Position numbers and translations under genes: made by a program. From Acidiferrobacteraceae bacterium (GTDB lineage: Bacteria; Pseudomonadota; Gammaproteobacteria; HyVt-429), in assembly GCA_011052015.1 (NCBI GenBank), contig DRJZ01000092.1:1-43601 (forward strand): a stretch of DNA of 43,601 nt, given 5' to 3'. The notes beneath the pieces were generated by a model that saw only the letters and a list, made by a program, of their open reading frames with translations, was not told the origin of the DNA and did not search any database. Of the stretch, positions 20,766 through 31,456 are shown piece after piece (positions within the stretch are counted from its first letter, which is position 1; each line of letters starts with the position of its first letter).

Positions 20766-21389
20766 TCACTGGTAACCGGTAGCCAATAAATACAACTCCT
20801 TACTCCGTGCTCGAGAAGCCTGAGGTTTCCGGACCACGACACGCTTAAATTGCACCCTCATCCGGCGTCGCAAATCTTCAAACCCGTCTCCCTGAAAGAC
20901 CTTAATTAACACCACCCCCCCCGGCCTGAGTGCTCGCTGGGAGAATTGCAGGGCCAACTCGCACAAGGCATAGACTCGGGCCTGATCCGCTACGGCTATA
21001 CCACTTATATTGGGCGCCATATCGGATAATACAAGGTCTGACTGGCGGTTAAGCAACCCGTCTATAACCCTTTCTACTACCTTGGCATCCGTGAAATCAC
21101 CCTGAATGGACTCCACACCCCGAATCGGAAGCATGGCCAACAGATCTACCGCGACTATCCTGCCCTTACCCTTGATCTGTGCCGCAACATATTGGGACCA
21201 CCCTCCGGGGGCTGCCCCCAAATCCACCACCTGCATCCCCGGCCGGATAAGCCGGTCACGGCGATCAATCTCAGCCAATTTATAGGCGGCACGAGACCGA
21301 AATCCCTCGTCCCGGGCCTTACGCACAAACGGGTCCTGTTCATGCTCTACCACCCAGGCGCCGCTACCGCTCCGCTTGCGTCGGGCCAT
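20766..21389 (-). CDS. rlmE: 23S rRNA (uridine-2'-O-)-methyltransferase RlmE (FtsJ/RrmJ)
   Basis: Methylates the 2'-OH of U2552 in the 23S rRNA A-loop using S-adenosylmethionine. The 207-residue protein has a basic N terminus, FRSRAAYKL with the first catalytic lysine, the SAM-binding VVDLGAAPGGWSQY, LSDMAPN with the catalytic aspartate, and VVLIKVFQG with the third catalytic residue. It is 133 bases upstream of ftsH and diverges from yhbY, the typical arrangement of these ribosome-related genes in gammaproteobacteria. Confidence 0.97.
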   Translation of the reverse strand: MARRKRSGSGAWVVEHEQDPFVRKARDEGFRSRAAYKLAEIDRRDRLIRPGMQVVDLGAAPGGWSQYVAAQIKGKGRIVAVDLLAMLPIRGVESIQGDFTDAKVVERVIDGLLNRQSDLVLSDMAPNISGIAVADQARVYALCELALQFSQRALRPGGVVLIKVFQGDGFEDLRRRMRVQFKRVVVRKPQASRARSKELYLLATGYQ

Positions 21390-21471
21390 CAGCGGTTTGT
21401 CCTACTTAGGGTATCGGCAGGATAGCCGACTGTCTGAATCACCCACAACTAAAAGCCCTCACAACCTGTGA

Positions 21472-21477
21472 TATAGT
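21472..21477 (+). promoter_or_regulatory. possible -10 element for yhbY
   Basis: TATAGT in the 128-base divergent rlmE/yhbY gap matches the -10 consensus at five of six bases. It lies 40 bases before the yhbY ATG, but no convincing -35 hexamer accompanies it. Confidence 0.3.
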
Positions 21478-21517
21478 GCCGCCCCATTTTGGTTTCACCT
21501 TTTAACATAGACATGTC

Positions 21518-21808
21518 ATGAAATTAAGCAGTAAACAAATACGCTACCTGCGCGGCCTGGCCCACCACCGCTCACCGGCGGTCACCTTGGGTGCCCAGGG
21601 CCTGACACCCGCAGTCCTGGCAGAGATTGATGGCGCCCTGGTCCACCATGAGCTATTAAAAATCAAGCTCAGTAGCGGTGACAAATCCGCACGTCACCAG
21701 ATGCTGGAACGTATCTGTGAAGTCACCCAAGCGACTGCAGTTCAGGAGATTGGTCGAATGGCCGTAGTCTTCAAACCGGGGGTAAAATCGAGCATAGCAC
21801 TACCATAG
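21518..21808 (+). CDS. yhbY: YhbY family CRM-domain RNA-binding protein
   Basis: A 96-residue single-domain protein of the CRM (YhbY) family, associated with the pre-50S ribosomal subunit in enterobacteria. The N terminus LSSKQIRYLRGLAHHRSPAV and the following VTLGAQGLTPAV contain the family GxxG-like loop, and the LVHHELLKIKL and MAVVFKP strands complete the fold. It is transcribed away from rlmE. It is the only gene on this strand before 31457. A repeat-bounded element starts two bases after its stop codon. Confidence 0.95.
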   Translation: MKLSSKQIRYLRGLAHHRSPAVTLGAQGLTPAVLAEIDGALVHHELLKIKLSSGDKSARHQMLERICEVTQATAVQEIGRMAVVFKPGVKSSIALP

Positions 21809-21809
21809 A

Positions 21810-22038
21810 TTAAACTTGAACCGCCAAGATGCCAAGAAAAGCCTCCAATCACTGCATAAACCTATCGTCTTAATTGTTTCGCGTATTCACCACAGAGGAC
21901 ACAGATGTGGTAACACATCTTTTCTCTGTGACCTCCGTGTCCTCAGTGGTGAAAAATGTTGTCTGATGCACCCTGATATTGATTACACCGGCGGTGCAAA
22001 CCTAAGAAAGTTCTGATCAATTGAACTTGAAACGCCAA
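21810..22038. repeat. repeat-bounded intergenic element with long inverted repeat
   Basis: Two imperfect direct repeats (TTAAACTTGAACCGCCAA at 21810-21827 and TTGAACTTGAAACGCCAA at 22021-22038, 16 of 18 identical) flank about 190 bases. Inside is a 20-base inverted repeat, TTCACCACAGAGGACACAGA at 21886-21905 against 21934-21953 (18 of 20 pairing), with a smaller internal palindrome GATGTGG/CACATC in the loop. No transposase is present. The short frame across it (21816-22016) has no protein-like features. Similar CACCACAGAGGACAC-type sequences are, from memory, frequent in unrelated bacterial genomes, which suggests a non-autonomous dispersed repeat. Confidence 0.6.
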
Positions 22039-22043
22039 ACAAA

Positions 22044-23267
22044 TTAAGCAAAAACCCGCCTGCTTTCAAAAACCGCCACACCTAAACCACGACCACCACG
22101 GCGCAAATGACGTTTGAGCACAAAATCAAACATCAGCGGATTATAACGTCTCAGGGCCGAGATCACCGGCACTTTACTGCCATCAAGAAAGCCTTCACCT
22201 ACCAACTTTCGTAGAGATATCAAGGGCATAATGCCGGGCAAGGGATAATCGGATCCGTTGACCAAACGCCCATGCCAGTCTTCCCGGATGATCACGTCGT
22301 GAAGTGCTCGCCCGACCCGATTGTACTGCACCATTGCCGAGATCTCTCCAAATAACCGCCCCTGATACTTCGGTTCGTCCATCATTCGGGAAAATAATTC
22401 AAAATTTTCAAGCATGGGGCCATTCGGCCCCCGGTCCATATCCTGGCCCCGTCCCAAAGACGCGCAATGGGCCACAATGACGCGCACACCATGATCCAGG
22501 GGACGACGCAATCGCAATGGGTTACCCAAGGCCTGATACTCACCGCTGTGCACCGCGAGCTCCTTGCCACCATGGGTCAACAGGGGCACATTCAGTCGGG
22601 CCATGGCCGCATAAAAGGCATCACAACGCGGGGAAGCCGGATCGATCCCCATGGCCGGTGGCAACCACTTCACCCCCTGTGCACCCTTTTTTACCACATC
22701 TTCAAGTTCGTCTACGGCATCGGTTCTATAGGGGTGGATGGATGCAATCCACTTGAACTGTTGCGGGTGCCTCCGCGCCATCGTAGCGGCATAACGGTTG
22801 GGGGTGTAAAAAGGACTCAGGGCCTGCACACGCCTCCCTTGGGTGTCGTGATGATAATCAAAGGCCAGCAACATGGCGCGCCCTGAGCCCAGCATGTCTT
22901 TTTGCAGTTGGACGAGCCGATTGACATAGGCCACATCGCCGCGGGTGTTATCTTCTATGCACCCAGCATTGAGATAAAACTGTTTTTGAATACTCTGGAC
23001 AGGATGCCATAAACTATCCATGGCCGGGTTGATCCATATACCTGAACCGCTGTTGCCGTTTCCGGTGAGGTGAACGTGGCAGTCCCAACGCTTACTGGCT
23101 TCAACTCCCTCCCAAGCCTCAAGCACCAGATCATGTTTAAGCAGGCTCTCGGGAATAGGGCTAGCCAGACAGGGGTTCCATATCCCATCTTCGGGCCAGT
23201 ATCGAAAGCCAAGCAATCCTGCAGCCCCGGCCATTAGGGACGCGCCAAAAAAGGCCCGCCGCCACAT
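22044..23267 (-). CDS. amidohydrolase_2 family protein, possible Tat substrate
   Basis: A 407-residue metal-dependent hydrolase of the amidohydrolase-2 (TIM-barrel) type. Metal-site motifs appear in order: DCHVHLTG at about residue 62, VPLLTHGGKE, VIVAHCASLG, and NGSDYPLPG near residue 335. The substrate is unknown; relatives hydrolyse or decarboxylate aromatic and lactone substrates. The first 22 residues (WRRAFFGASLMAGAAGLLG) look like a twin-arginine signal or a membrane anchor. The ATG has GGGAGGG ten bases upstream. It is 56 bases downstream of the DUF5060 gene on the same strand, so both are probably cotranscribed. Confidence 0.75.
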   Translation of the reverse strand: MWRRAFFGASLMAGAAGLLGFRYWPEDGIWNPCLASPIPESLLKHDLVLEAWEGVEASKRWDCHVHLTGNGNSGSGIWINPAMDSLWHPVQSIQKQFYLNAGCIEDNTRGDVAYVNRLVQLQKDMLGSGRAMLLAFDYHHDTQGRRVQALSPFYTPNRYAATMARRHPQQFKWIASIHPYRTDAVDELEDVVKKGAQGVKWLPPAMGIDPASPRCDAFYAAMARLNVPLLTHGGKELAVHSGEYQALGNPLRLRRPLDHGVRVIVAHCASLGRGQDMDRGPNGPMLENFELFSRMMDEPKYQGRLFGEISAMVQYNRVGRALHDVIIREDWHGRLVNGSDYPLPGIMPLISLRKLVGEGFLDGSKVPVISALRRYNPLMFDFVLKRHLRRGGRGLGVAVFESRRVFA

Positions 23268-23323
23268 TATGGAAAAACCCTCCCAAGATGTGGCTTCCAG
23301 CAGGTGTTAGACGCCATCTTCAG

Positions 23324-25117
23324 CTATTGATCGCTGGCCACTTCAGTGGAATCAGCAGATACCTCGGGCGTAGAGATATTACTGTAATCAATAACACCGA
23401 TCACCCGCGGGATGATCGGCGAACTGCCAGGTGCGGAGAAATTGTAATTCAAAACACCCACCACCCGTGAAATCGCTGTTTTTAGTTCGGGAAGCTGTGG
23501 GATATTGATCACCAGCACCCAATCCTCATTACCCGGAACCGTCAGCGTAACGACATCACCGACGGTGATCATACTTTCATTGCTGACATCACCGGTCTTT
23601 GGGTCTATCCAACTAACATCTGCCGTTAAAGTCCAATCCGACAGATCAACCCTTATCTCATCGCCCCGCACTGCGGCAAGTGCGCCTTCCTGCTCTAGAT
23701 AGATCACATACTCGCGATCATTCTCTCCAAAACAGCGGCCAACATCCACCTTGTCATTACAGGTCGTATAGGTGCTGGCATCACGATCCTCATCACCCCA
23801 AAAATCACTGAAGACCTTATATTGTTCGGTGGACTTCAGATCATTCTCAAAATCATCGAGACGCAGGGCTCCATTTCGTCCACCGAGAATAAACCCGGCA
23901 CCGCCGGCGACATAGGTGTACCACATGGACTGGCGAATGCCGCCCACATCAAATAGGCCATCGGTGAAACCCACTCGCCAGCGATCGGTATAAAAAATTG
24001 GATTACTCGATCCACTAATCGCGGTCAGGATGGTATCAAAATCAGGGTTTTTATCGCCAAGAGAGTCGTAGGTGCATGAGGTACAGGCAAAAGGTGTAAA
24101 CCCTGCGCTCTGGCGCGAACTCAGTGGACGATCATTGGGATCCAGATCAGAAATGCGGTCGGCAAAAAATTTACTCCACTCGCTATCGCGGTACTCCAGA
24201 ATATTGATCCCTGAATCGAAGGACACCCTCTTATAGGGTGACAGCCGAGACACCGCGTATTGAAGCAATATGGTTTCTGTAGCAGACTCGCCTTCAAAAC
24301 CTGGTGCCTCGTCACCATTGCCATAGAACATGATGTTCACCGCCAGATCACGCTCTTCCAGCATCTTCATAAAAAGGTCGAGCCTGTCCCAATTGGCAAC
24401 ATCCAGAAAATCAAAACCAGGTGAACAAAAATTCGTCCCCTGACAGGCGTTCCACACTCGATTTTTTAATATGATCGCCACCCCATTGGCGCCCAATCTG
24501 TCTTTTACGTAATCAAGCAACACCCCCATGCGCGGATCATCCACCTTCAGGTAATCCTCCAAGGCTACATAGAACGGAACATGAATAAGAGGATCGGCCA
24601 GACCCGTTGTAGTTGAACCAGACTCACCGGCCTGTAATTTTTCCAGCTGGGCCTCATAACCAAGGACTACAAAGAGCGCACCTTCACCGTCTACGGTTTC
24701 GTCATTAGTGTCATCACTTTCCAGTATGGTTGCGTCTACCCACTTGTAGGTGTAGGTCCAAAGACCGGCCTCTTCAGGCACGAAGCGGGTTCGCCAGACT
24801 ATGCCCGATTGGCCACCCACCCCATCACCCACATGAAAGCCGGTGATGACCTTTTCTGTCTTGGAAGGTGAGATAAAAGTCACCCTAAGTGCCAGTTCAG
24901 CGGTATCAAATGGATTGGCCAGGGGCAAAGTGTAATCAAAGTCTCGATCCCACACCTCGCCCTGGAAAACGGGGATCACCCGCACTGCCGGGGTGGCAGC
25001 GGAATACATCAGCAGCAACAACGCGAGCACACATCCCGTCGCCGCTGATAAACGTTGCTTGTGTTGATCTAGCCAGGTCATAATGGATTTTGTACTGCGT
25101 ATACCTCCAGACAACAT
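23324..25117 (-). CDS. secreted DUF5060-type glycoside-hydrolase-like protein
   Basis: A 597-residue exported protein. A hydrophobic signal segment covers about residues 25-44. Residues 48-130 resemble the DUF5060 beta-sandwich (VFQGEVWDRDFDYTLPLANP, WRTRFVPEEAGLWTYTYKW). The middle resembles a TIM barrel of the DUF4038/putative glycosidase kind, with WDRLDLFMKMLEERDL and SGINILEYRDSEW, which may hold an acid residue. A later stretch (SWIDPKTGD to PGNEDWVLVI) resembles the C-terminal sandwich of the same proteins. The tail carries two similar copies, SRVVGVLNYNFSAP and PRVIGVIDYSNIST. The first ATG has GAGG seven bases upstream; a second ATG at 25081 is possible. Substrate unknown. Confidence 0.65.
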   Translation of the reverse strand: MLSGGIRSTKSIMTWLDQHKQRLSAATGCVLALLLLMYSAATPAVRVIPVFQGEVWDRDFDYTLPLANPFDTAELALRVTFISPSKTEKVITGFHVGDGVGGQSGIVWRTRFVPEEAGLWTYTYKWVDATILESDDTNDETVDGEGALFVVLGYEAQLEKLQAGESGSTTTGLADPLIHVPFYVALEDYLKVDDPRMGVLLDYVKDRLGANGVAIILKNRVWNACQGTNFCSPGFDFLDVANWDRLDLFMKMLEERDLAVNIMFYGNGDEAPGFEGESATETILLQYAVSRLSPYKRVSFDSGINILEYRDSEWSKFFADRISDLDPNDRPLSSRQSAGFTPFACTSCTYDSLGDKNPDFDTILTAISGSSNPIFYTDRWRVGFTDGLFDVGGIRQSMWYTYVAGGAGFILGGRNGALRLDDFENDLKSTEQYKVFSDFWGDEDRDASTYTTCNDKVDVGRCFGENDREYVIYLEQEGALAAVRGDEIRVDLSDWTLTADVSWIDPKTGDVSNESMITVGDVVTLTVPGNEDWVLVINIPQLPELKTAISRVVGVLNYNFSAPGSSPIIPRVIGVIDYSNISTPEVSADSTEVASDQ

Positions 25118-25425
25118 AATGGGGCCTCATCCTAAATAATAGCTTACTTTAGAATATAACCCTAAGCCTTTGTAAAGTATAGCAAGTTTTAGGCAATACC
25201 TGGAGGGTTTGTCTTTCGCTGAAGACCCCCCAACACCAATACCATGCCCATCAGGCTATTGACCAAATACAGGCTGCCCGCCAATTAACCATTGCAGGTC
25301 AAGGTTGATTGATCGGATGAATCCGACCCTACAATATAAAATCCACTAATCCGTTATTCGCAGGGGCACAGTAATTCGGCGAGGTCCGCCTGGGACACTA
25401 CCCTGGGCACAAGGAGGGCGCAGCC
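25118..25425. other. 308-base gap between greA and the DUF5060 gene
   Basis: No coding frame or RNA gene was recognised. It contains a hairpin-like GTCTT/AAGAC inverted repeat near 25211-25228, a TATACT hexamer on the minus strand near 25182 that could serve the DUF5060 gene although no good -35 is visible, and one REP-like unit listed separately. No clear terminator for greA was found. Confidence 0.4.
25311..25332 (-). repeat. REP-like unit: GTAG plus palindrome
   Basis: On the minus strand GTAG (25329-25332) is followed by GGTCGGAT-TC-ATCCGATC, an 8-bp stem with one G-T wobble. The design matches the units at 32158-32221 and 36664-36731: a GTAG head, then a short palindrome, in an intergenic region. 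Only a single copy is present here. Confidence 0.5.
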
Positions 25426-25902
25426 TTAGATATAGCGAATATTAAGTATCTCATAGTAGCGTACACCTCCTGGGGCGGTGACTTCTACCTCTGCACCATC
25501 TTGCTTGCCGATCAAGGCGCGGGCGATGGGTGAATTGATCGATACTTCACCTCTTTGTATGTCGGCCTCCAACTCGCCCACTATTTTATAGACCACCTTG
25601 GCATCACTGTCCTGATCAAGCAATTCCACGGTGGCGCCAAACACCACCTTTCCTTTCACGTTCAACTTTGTCGGGTCAATTACCTGAGCCTCAGACAGCA
25701 CAACATTCAGTTCAGCAATGCGGCCTTCCAGAAAACTCTGTTCCTCTTTAGCGGCGTGATACTCCGCATTCTCTGATAAATCCCCATGGGCCCTGGCCTC
25801 GGCAATGGCCTGAATAACCCGTGGCCGCTCAACACTTCTTAGACGATCGAGTTCTTCGCGTAAGCGCTCGGCGCCCACAGCGGTAATGGGAATACGAATC
25901 AT
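25426..25902 (-). CDS. greA: transcription elongation factor GreA
   Basis: Binds in the secondary channel of RNA polymerase and stimulates cleavage of backtracked transcripts. The 158-residue protein has an N-terminal coiled coil (about residues 8-75) with the tip motif [20 protein letters not shown] containing the catalytic acidic residues, and a C-terminal FKBP-like domain ending [18 protein letters not shown]. The ATG overlaps the carB stop (ATGA), so it is translated after carB. The carAB-greA order is common in gammaproteobacteria. Confidence 0.98.
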   Translation of the reverse strand: MIRIPITAVGAERLREELDRLRSVERPRVIQAIAEARAHGDLSENAEYHAAKEEQSFLEGRIAELNVVLSEAQVIDPTKLNVKGKVVFGATVELLDQDSDAKVVYKIVGELEADIQRGEVSINSPIARALIGKQDGAEVEVTAPGGVRYYEILNIRYI

Positions 25903-28900
25903 AGCCCAGCCTCTTGATGCAAATCTTGTAGTTTTCTGACACCGACCTGGCCAATTTGCGCATGGGCCTCACAAGCGGCGCGGGCAGCGGCCAGGGTAGT
26001 GTAATATGTAACCTTATGCAGCAGGGCCTCACGCCGAATCGTATAGGAATCGGCCAGGCTTTGTTTGCCTTCGGTGGTATTCACGATCATATCGACTTCA
26101 TCATTTTTTATCATATCTACAATATGCGGTCGCCCTTGGGTGACCTTGTTAACCGTTTTGATCTCCAGGCCTTCACTCTCCAGTACCAAGGCTGTTCCCC
26201 GGGTAGCCAATAACTCGAATCCCTGTTCTATCAAGTAGCGAGCAACATCGACCACTCCTTGTTGATCAAGGTCACGTACACTGATAAATGCCCGCCCCAG
26301 GTGGGGTATTGCTGAGCCAGCGGCTAATTGAGACTTCTCAAAGGCCTGAGCAAAATTGCTCCCAATCCCCATCACCTCACCCGTGGACTTCATCTCAGGA
26401 CCCAACACCGTGTCCACACCGGGAAATTTGATAAATGGAAAAACCGCCTCTTTGACTGAATAATAAGGGGGAATAATCTCATTTTCCACCCCCTGCTCTT
26501 TCAAAGTCTTTCCAGTCATACACAGAGCGGCAATCTTGGCCAAGGGCCGTGATGTGGCCTTGGACACAAACGGTACGGTCCGGGAGGCTCGCGGGTTGAC
26601 TTCAAGCACGTAAATATCACTATCTTTGACCGCGAACTGTACATTCATCAATCCCACAACTTTCAGAGCCAAAGCCATACGCCGCGTCTGATCACGCAAC
26701 TCGTCTTGAATTTCCTGGGATAGACTATAGGGCGGTAGCGAACAGGCGGAATCCCCGGAATGCACCCCGGCCTCTTCGATATGTTCCATAACGCCACCTA
26801 TAATGGCATCGGTTCCATCACACACGGCATCCACATCCACCTCAATAGCATCATTCAAAAACCGATCCAACAATACCGGGGATGCGTTCGAGACATTGAT
26901 GGCCGCTGCCATGTAATTTTTCAAATCATCCGGGTTATAAACAATCTCCATGGCCCGCCCGCCCAACACATAGGAAGGTCTCACCACCAGAGGATAACCA
27001 ATTTCTTCGGCCAATTGCAGGGCCGTATCCGGGTCGGTGGCGGTACGATTCGGTGGCTGCAATAGATTCAGTTGTTGCAACAAATTTTGAAACCGCTCCC
27101 GATCCTCGGCAAGGTCAATGGAATCCGGTGTCGTACCAATAATTGGCGCACCGGCGGCCTCCAGGTCCCGTGCCAGCTTGAGAGGGGTCTGGCCCCCATA
27201 CTGAACGATCACCCCCGTGGGGTTTTCCACATGCAGCACTTCCAACACATCTTCCAGGGTCAGAGACTCGAAGTAGAGACGGTCAGAGGTATCATAGTCG
27301 GTGGACACGGTTTCCGGGTTACAGTTAATCATAATGGTTTCGTATCCATCAGATCGACAGGCCATGGCCGCGTGTACACAACAATAGTCAAACTCAATAC
27401 CCTGACCAATACGATTGGGACCGCCACCGAGCACAACGATCTTTTTGTTGTCCTGGGGGTCGGCCTCACACTCCTCCTCGTAGGTGGAATACATATATGC
27501 GGTCTTGGTGGCAAACTCGGCGGCACAGGTATCCACCCGTTTATATACCGGTCGCACGCCCAGTTCATGGCGCCGATCACGTATTTCTTTTTCCTCCACT
27601 CCAAGCAGGTCGGCAAGGCGATGGTCGGAAAAACCTTGTCTCTTCCAGGCCAACAGCGTGTCTCTATCGGACATCTTGGCCTTGTCTGCCGAAATCACCT
27701 TCTCGGTAATAATCAAATCTTCAATCTGAGCCAGAAACCAGGGATCAAACCGGGTTAGACCGAGGACCTCATCAAAACTCATCCCCAACCGAAAGGCATC
27801 GGCGATATACCAGATACGTTCGGCGCTGGGTGTGCCCAATTCTTTTTTGATACGCGTACTGAGTTCGGCGTCCATGGGACCACTGACAATGGGATCGAGT
27901 CCATGGACATCAATCTCCAAACCCCGTAGAGCCTTTTGCAGGGACTCCTGAAAGCTGCGACCGATGGCCATCACCTCACCCACTGATTTCATCTGCGTCG
28001 TCAGTGTGGCATCGGCTTGGGGAAACTTCTCAAAATTAAACCGCGGGATTTTGGTCACCACATAATCAATGGAGGGTTCAAATGAGGCCGGTGTGGCTCC
28101 CCCGGTAATATCATTTTTGAGTTCATCGAGTGTATAGCCCACCGCCAATTTGGCCGCCACCTTGGCAATAGGAAAACCCGTAGCCTTGGAGGCCAGGGCC
28201 GATGACCGCGACACCCGTGGGTTCATCTCAATGATCACCATGCGTCCATTGCTGGGGTCCACCGCAAATTGCACGTTGGATCCACCCGTATCCACACCAA
28301 TCTCGCGCAACACCGCTATAGAGGCGTTACGCATAATTTGATATTCCTTATCGGTCAGTGTCTGCGCTGGGGCCACGGTAATGGAATCGCCGGTGTGTAC
28401 CCCCATGGGGTCGATGTTTTCGATGGAACACACGATGATGCAGTTGTCCTGGCAATCCCGCACCACCTCCATTTCAAATTCTTTCCAGCCGAGTATGCAC
28501 TCTTCAATCAACAACTCATTAGTAGGCGAGGCATCCAGCCCCCGCTCACAAATCTTGATGAACTCCTCCTTGTTGTAGGCAATACCGCCACCGCTTCCAC
28601 CCATGGTAAACGACGGTCGGATGATGGTGGGGTAACCTACCCTGGCCTGAACCTGAAAGGCCTCCTCCATGCTATGGGCCACGGCACCACTGACCACATC
28701 CAGGCCAATACTCTGCATGGCATTGCGAAACTGCTCACGATCTTCGGCCTTGTCGATGGCCTGCTTGTTGGCACCGATCAACTGCACACCATATTTCTCC
28801 AACACCCCTTCCCGAACCAGGTCCAGGGTACAGTTCAACGCAGTTTGCCCACCCATGGTGGGTAACAAGGCATCGGGGCGTTCCTGTTCGATGATCCGTT

Positions 28901-29123
28901 CCACAACACGCCAATGGATGGGCTCAATATAGGTGGCATTCGCCAGTTCCGGGTCGGTCATAATGGTCGCCGGATTGGAGTTCACCAGGATCACCTCAAA
29001 ACCCTCTTCACGCAGGGCCTTACAGGCCTGGACACCAGAGTAATCAAACTCACAAGCCTGGCCGATCACGATCGGACCGGCACCGATGATCAGGATGCGG
29101 TGGATGTCAGTTCTTTTGGGCAT
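25899..29123 (-). CDS. carB: carbamoyl-phosphate synthase large subunit
   Basis: Makes carbamoyl phosphate from bicarbonate, ATP and ammonia delivered by CarA, feeding both arginine and pyrimidine synthesis. The 1074-residue protein has two homologous ATP-grasp halves: the first begins near residue 8 ([18 protein letters not shown]), the second near 555 ([17 protein letters not shown]). Both contain the ATP-binding [13 protein letters not shown] or [13 protein letters not shown] loop and the [18 protein letters not shown] or [17 protein letters not shown] metal-binding strand. The final 140 residues form the MGS-like regulatory domain that binds UMP and ornithine in known enzymes. It is 90 bases downstream of carA with no visible terminator. 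Confidence 0.98.
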   Translation of the reverse strand: MPKRTDIHRILIIGAGPIVIGQACEFDYSGVQACKALREEGFEVILVNSNPATIMTDPELANATYIEPIHWRVVERIIEQERPDALLPTMGGQTALNCTLDLVREGVLEKYGVQLIGANKQAIDKAEDREQFRNAMQSIGLDVVSGAVAHSMEEAFQVQARVGYPTIIRPSFTMGGSGGGIAYNKEEFIKICERGLDASPTNELLIEECILGWKEFEMEVVRDCQDNCIIVCSIENIDPMGVHTGDSITVAPAQTLTDKEYQIMRNASIAVLREIGVDTGGSNVQFAVDPSNGRMVIIEMNPRVSRSSALASKATGFPIAKVAAKLAVGYTLDELKNDITGGATPASFEPSIDYVVTKIPRFNFEKFPQADATLTTQMKSVGEVMAIGRSFQESLQKALRGLEIDVHGLDPIVSGPMDAELSTRIKKELGTPSAERIWYIADAFRLGMSFDEVLGLTRFDPWFLAQIEDLIITEKVISADKAKMSDRDTLLAWKRQGFSDHRLADLLGVEEKEIRDRRHELGVRPVYKRVDTCAAEFATKTAYMYSTYEEECEADPQDNKKIVVLGGGPNRIGQGIEFDYCCVHAAMACRSDGYETIMINCNPETVSTDYDTSDRLYFESLTLEDVLEVLHVENPTGVIVQYGGQTPLKLARDLEAAGAPIIGTTPDSIDLAEDRERFQNLLQQLNLLQPPNRTATDPDTALQLAEEIGYPLVVRPSYVLGGRAMEIVYNPDDLKNYMAAAINVSNASPVLLDRFLNDAIEVDVDAVCDGTDAIIGGVMEHIEEAGVHSGDSACSLPPYSLSQEIQDELRDQTRRMALALKVVGLMNVQFAVKDSDIYVLEVNPRASRTVPFVSKATSRPLAKIAALCMTGKTLKEQGVENEIIPPYYSVKEAVFPFIKFPGVDTVLGPEMKSTGEVMGIGSNFAQAFEKSQLAAGSAIPHLGRAFISVRDLDQQGVVDVARYLIEQGFELLATRGTALVLESEGLEIKTVNKVTQGRPHIVDMIKNDEVDMIVNTTEGKQSLADSYTIRREALLHKVTYYTTLAAARAACEAHAQIGQVGVRKLQDLHQEAGL

Positions 29124-29213
29124 CTTAAATTCAGGTACGAGGGTCGAGGATTTGTATATTTAAATGTCATTGCATAACTCCATAATTTAATCTCGTATCT
29201 GTTATCCATTATG

Positions 29214-30344
29214 CTAAGTCGCTTTGCCTTTCATCAATTCAATAAACCGATCAAACAGGCCCGCCGTATCATGCGGCCCTGGACTGGCTTCGGGGTGACC
29301 CTGAAAACTAAACGCCGGCACATCGGTCCGCACTAAACCCTGGACTGAACCATCAAACAAGGAACGGTGGGTTACCTGAAGATTATCGGGCAAACTATTG
29401 GCATCCACCGCAAAACCATGATTCTGACTGGTAATCATGACTTGCCTGGTTTCAAGGTCTTGCACAGGATGATTGGCGCCGTGATGGCCAAACTTCATCT
29501 TGATGGTTTGCGCGCCCGAGGCCAGGGCCATGAGTTGGTGGCCCAAACAAATCCCAAATACTGGCAAATCTTTGCTCAGGAGGGTACGGATGGCCTCAAT
29601 GGCATAATCACAAGGCTCCGGATCACCTGGCCCGTTGGAGAGAAACACGCCGCCCGGTTGCATCGCCAACACCTCATCTGCGGTGGTTTTGGCCGGCATC
29701 ACAGTGACCTCGCAACCCCGGTCAGCCAACATGCGTAATATGTTTCGCTTCACCCCAAAGTCAAAGGCCACGACCTTGTGTTGATAAGTCGGGGGCGAAC
29801 GATGGCCCTCGCCCAGAACCCAACTGCCTTCGGTCCAGGCATAGGTCTTTTGTGTCGTCACTTCCTGAGCCAGATCCATGCCCTTTAAGCCCGGAAAGGC
29901 TCGTGCCTGGGCCACTACCTGCTCAGGATCGATATTTTCGCCAGTGACGATACAACCGTTTTGGGCCCCCTTTTCCCGCAACAGCCGGGTCAGCTTGCGG
30001 GTATCGATACCGGCAATGGCCACCACGCCATGCGACTCCAGGAATTGTGGCAGACTCTGCTGGGCGCGCCAGCTACTGTGCAAGATGGGCAAGTCACGAA
30101 TAATCAGACCGGCAGCGGCGACGCCCGTAGATTCCATGTCTTCGTCATTACAACCGGTATTGCCGATGTGGGGGTAGGTCAGGGTGATGATTTGCCGAGC
30201 GTAGGAGGGATCACTGAGGATCTCCTGATAACCCGTCATGGCGGTGTTGAACACCACCTCCCCTGCCGATTCACCTGAAATACCAATGCCTTGCCCAGTA
30301 AAGAGCGTCCCATCCTCGAGCGCGAGCAGGGCTGGCAGGGTCAA
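29214..30344 (-). CDS. carA: carbamoyl-phosphate synthase small subunit
   Basis: The glutaminase subunit that releases ammonia for CarB. The N-terminal CPSase domain holds [17 protein letters not shown] and GNTGCN. The class I amidotransferase domain has the nucleophile Cys266 in FGICLGHQ and the His/Glu pair in [10 protein letters not shown]. It has 376 residues. The start is a TTG at 30344 with a strong GGAGG five bases upstream; no closer ATG exists. The stop codon of the leader ORF (30345-30422) directly abuts this TTG, so translation of carA is probably coupled to the leader. Confidence 0.96.
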   Translation of the reverse strand: MTLPALLALEDGTLFTGQGIGISGESAGEVVFNTAMTGYQEILSDPSYARQIITLTYPHIGNTGCNDEDMESTGVAAAGLIIRDLPILHSSWRAQQSLPQFLESHGVVAIAGIDTRKLTRLLREKGAQNGCIVTGENIDPEQVVAQARAFPGLKGMDLAQEVTTQKTYAWTEGSWVLGEGHRSPPTYQHKVVAFDFGVKRNILRMLADRGCEVTVMPAKTTADEVLAMQPGGVFLSNGPGDPEPCDYAIEAIRTLLSKDLPVFGICLGHQLMALASGAQTIKMKFGHHGANHPVQDLETRQVMITSQNHGFAVDANSLPDNLQVTHRSLFDGSVQGLVRTDVPAFSFQGHPEASPGPHDTAGLFDRFIELMKGKAT

Positions 30345-30422
30345 TCAGGCCTCCGGGTAGTGGGCGTAAAAAACGGGAGAAGCTGGAACCGCTTCTCCCG
30401 TTTTCAATGTCTGGTCGAGCAT
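30345..30422 (-). CDS. putative 25-residue leader peptide before carA
   Basis: An ORF of 25 codons plus stop, too short for ordinary gene calling. It starts at ATG 30422, reads MLDQTLKTGEAVPASPV, continues with FYAHYPEA, and ends in TGA immediately before the carA TTG. It passes straight through the terminator hairpin at 30370-30404, and its last codons contain the carA Shine-Dalgarno GGAGG. Its own ribosome site (GAAAG) is weak. There are no arginine codons and no marked U-rich pause run ahead of the hairpin, so codon-specific arginine attenuation is unlikely. The layout recalls the enteric pyrBI leader, where a translated leader crosses the attenuator. Confidence 0.45.
   Translation of the reverse strand: MLDQTLKTGEAVPASPVFYAHYPEA
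30370..30404 (-). terminator. intrinsic terminator / possible attenuator between dapB and carA
   Basis: A perfect inverted repeat AAAACGGGAGAAGC with GCTTCTCCCGTTTT and a seven-base loop; on the minus strand the right arm continues into six T residues. The core stem CGGGAGAAGC is ten bases. It lies after dapB and only 25 bases before the carA start, inside the leader ORF, so it may both end dapB transcripts and act as a carAB attenuator. The A-rich left flank would let it work on the plus strand too, though no plus-strand gene ends here. Confidence 0.85.
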
Positions 30423-30439
30423 ACTTTCAAGTGGTTACT

Positions 30440-31379
<940 letters not shown>

Positions 31380-31414
31380 TTACTAAGGGAAACGAAAGTT
31401 ACCTGACACTCCAG

Positions 31415-31444
31415 TTAGCAACAACTCCATTGGCTATTTAAAAT
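31415..31444 (+). promoter_or_regulatory. weak candidate promoter of the MgtC-family gene
   Basis: TTAGCA (31415-31420) and TAAAAT (31439-31444) with 18 bases between them. The predicted start point would be only about six bases before the ATG at 31457, which lacks a Shine-Dalgarno sequence; if right, the message would be nearly leaderless. Confidence 0.25.
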
Positions 31445-31456
31445 AAAGTATTCCGA

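Noticed and set aside
25150-25245. Possible cyclic-di-GMP-type riboswitch before the DUF5060 gene, prompted by AGCGAAAGACAAACCC on the minus strand
   Set aside because: The rest of the conserved GEMM core and the paired elements are missing; the likeness is limited to a few bases.
27072-27758. A 228-codon plus-strand ORF opposite carB
   Set aside because: Shadow frame created by the codon bias of carB; no ribosome site or family likeness.
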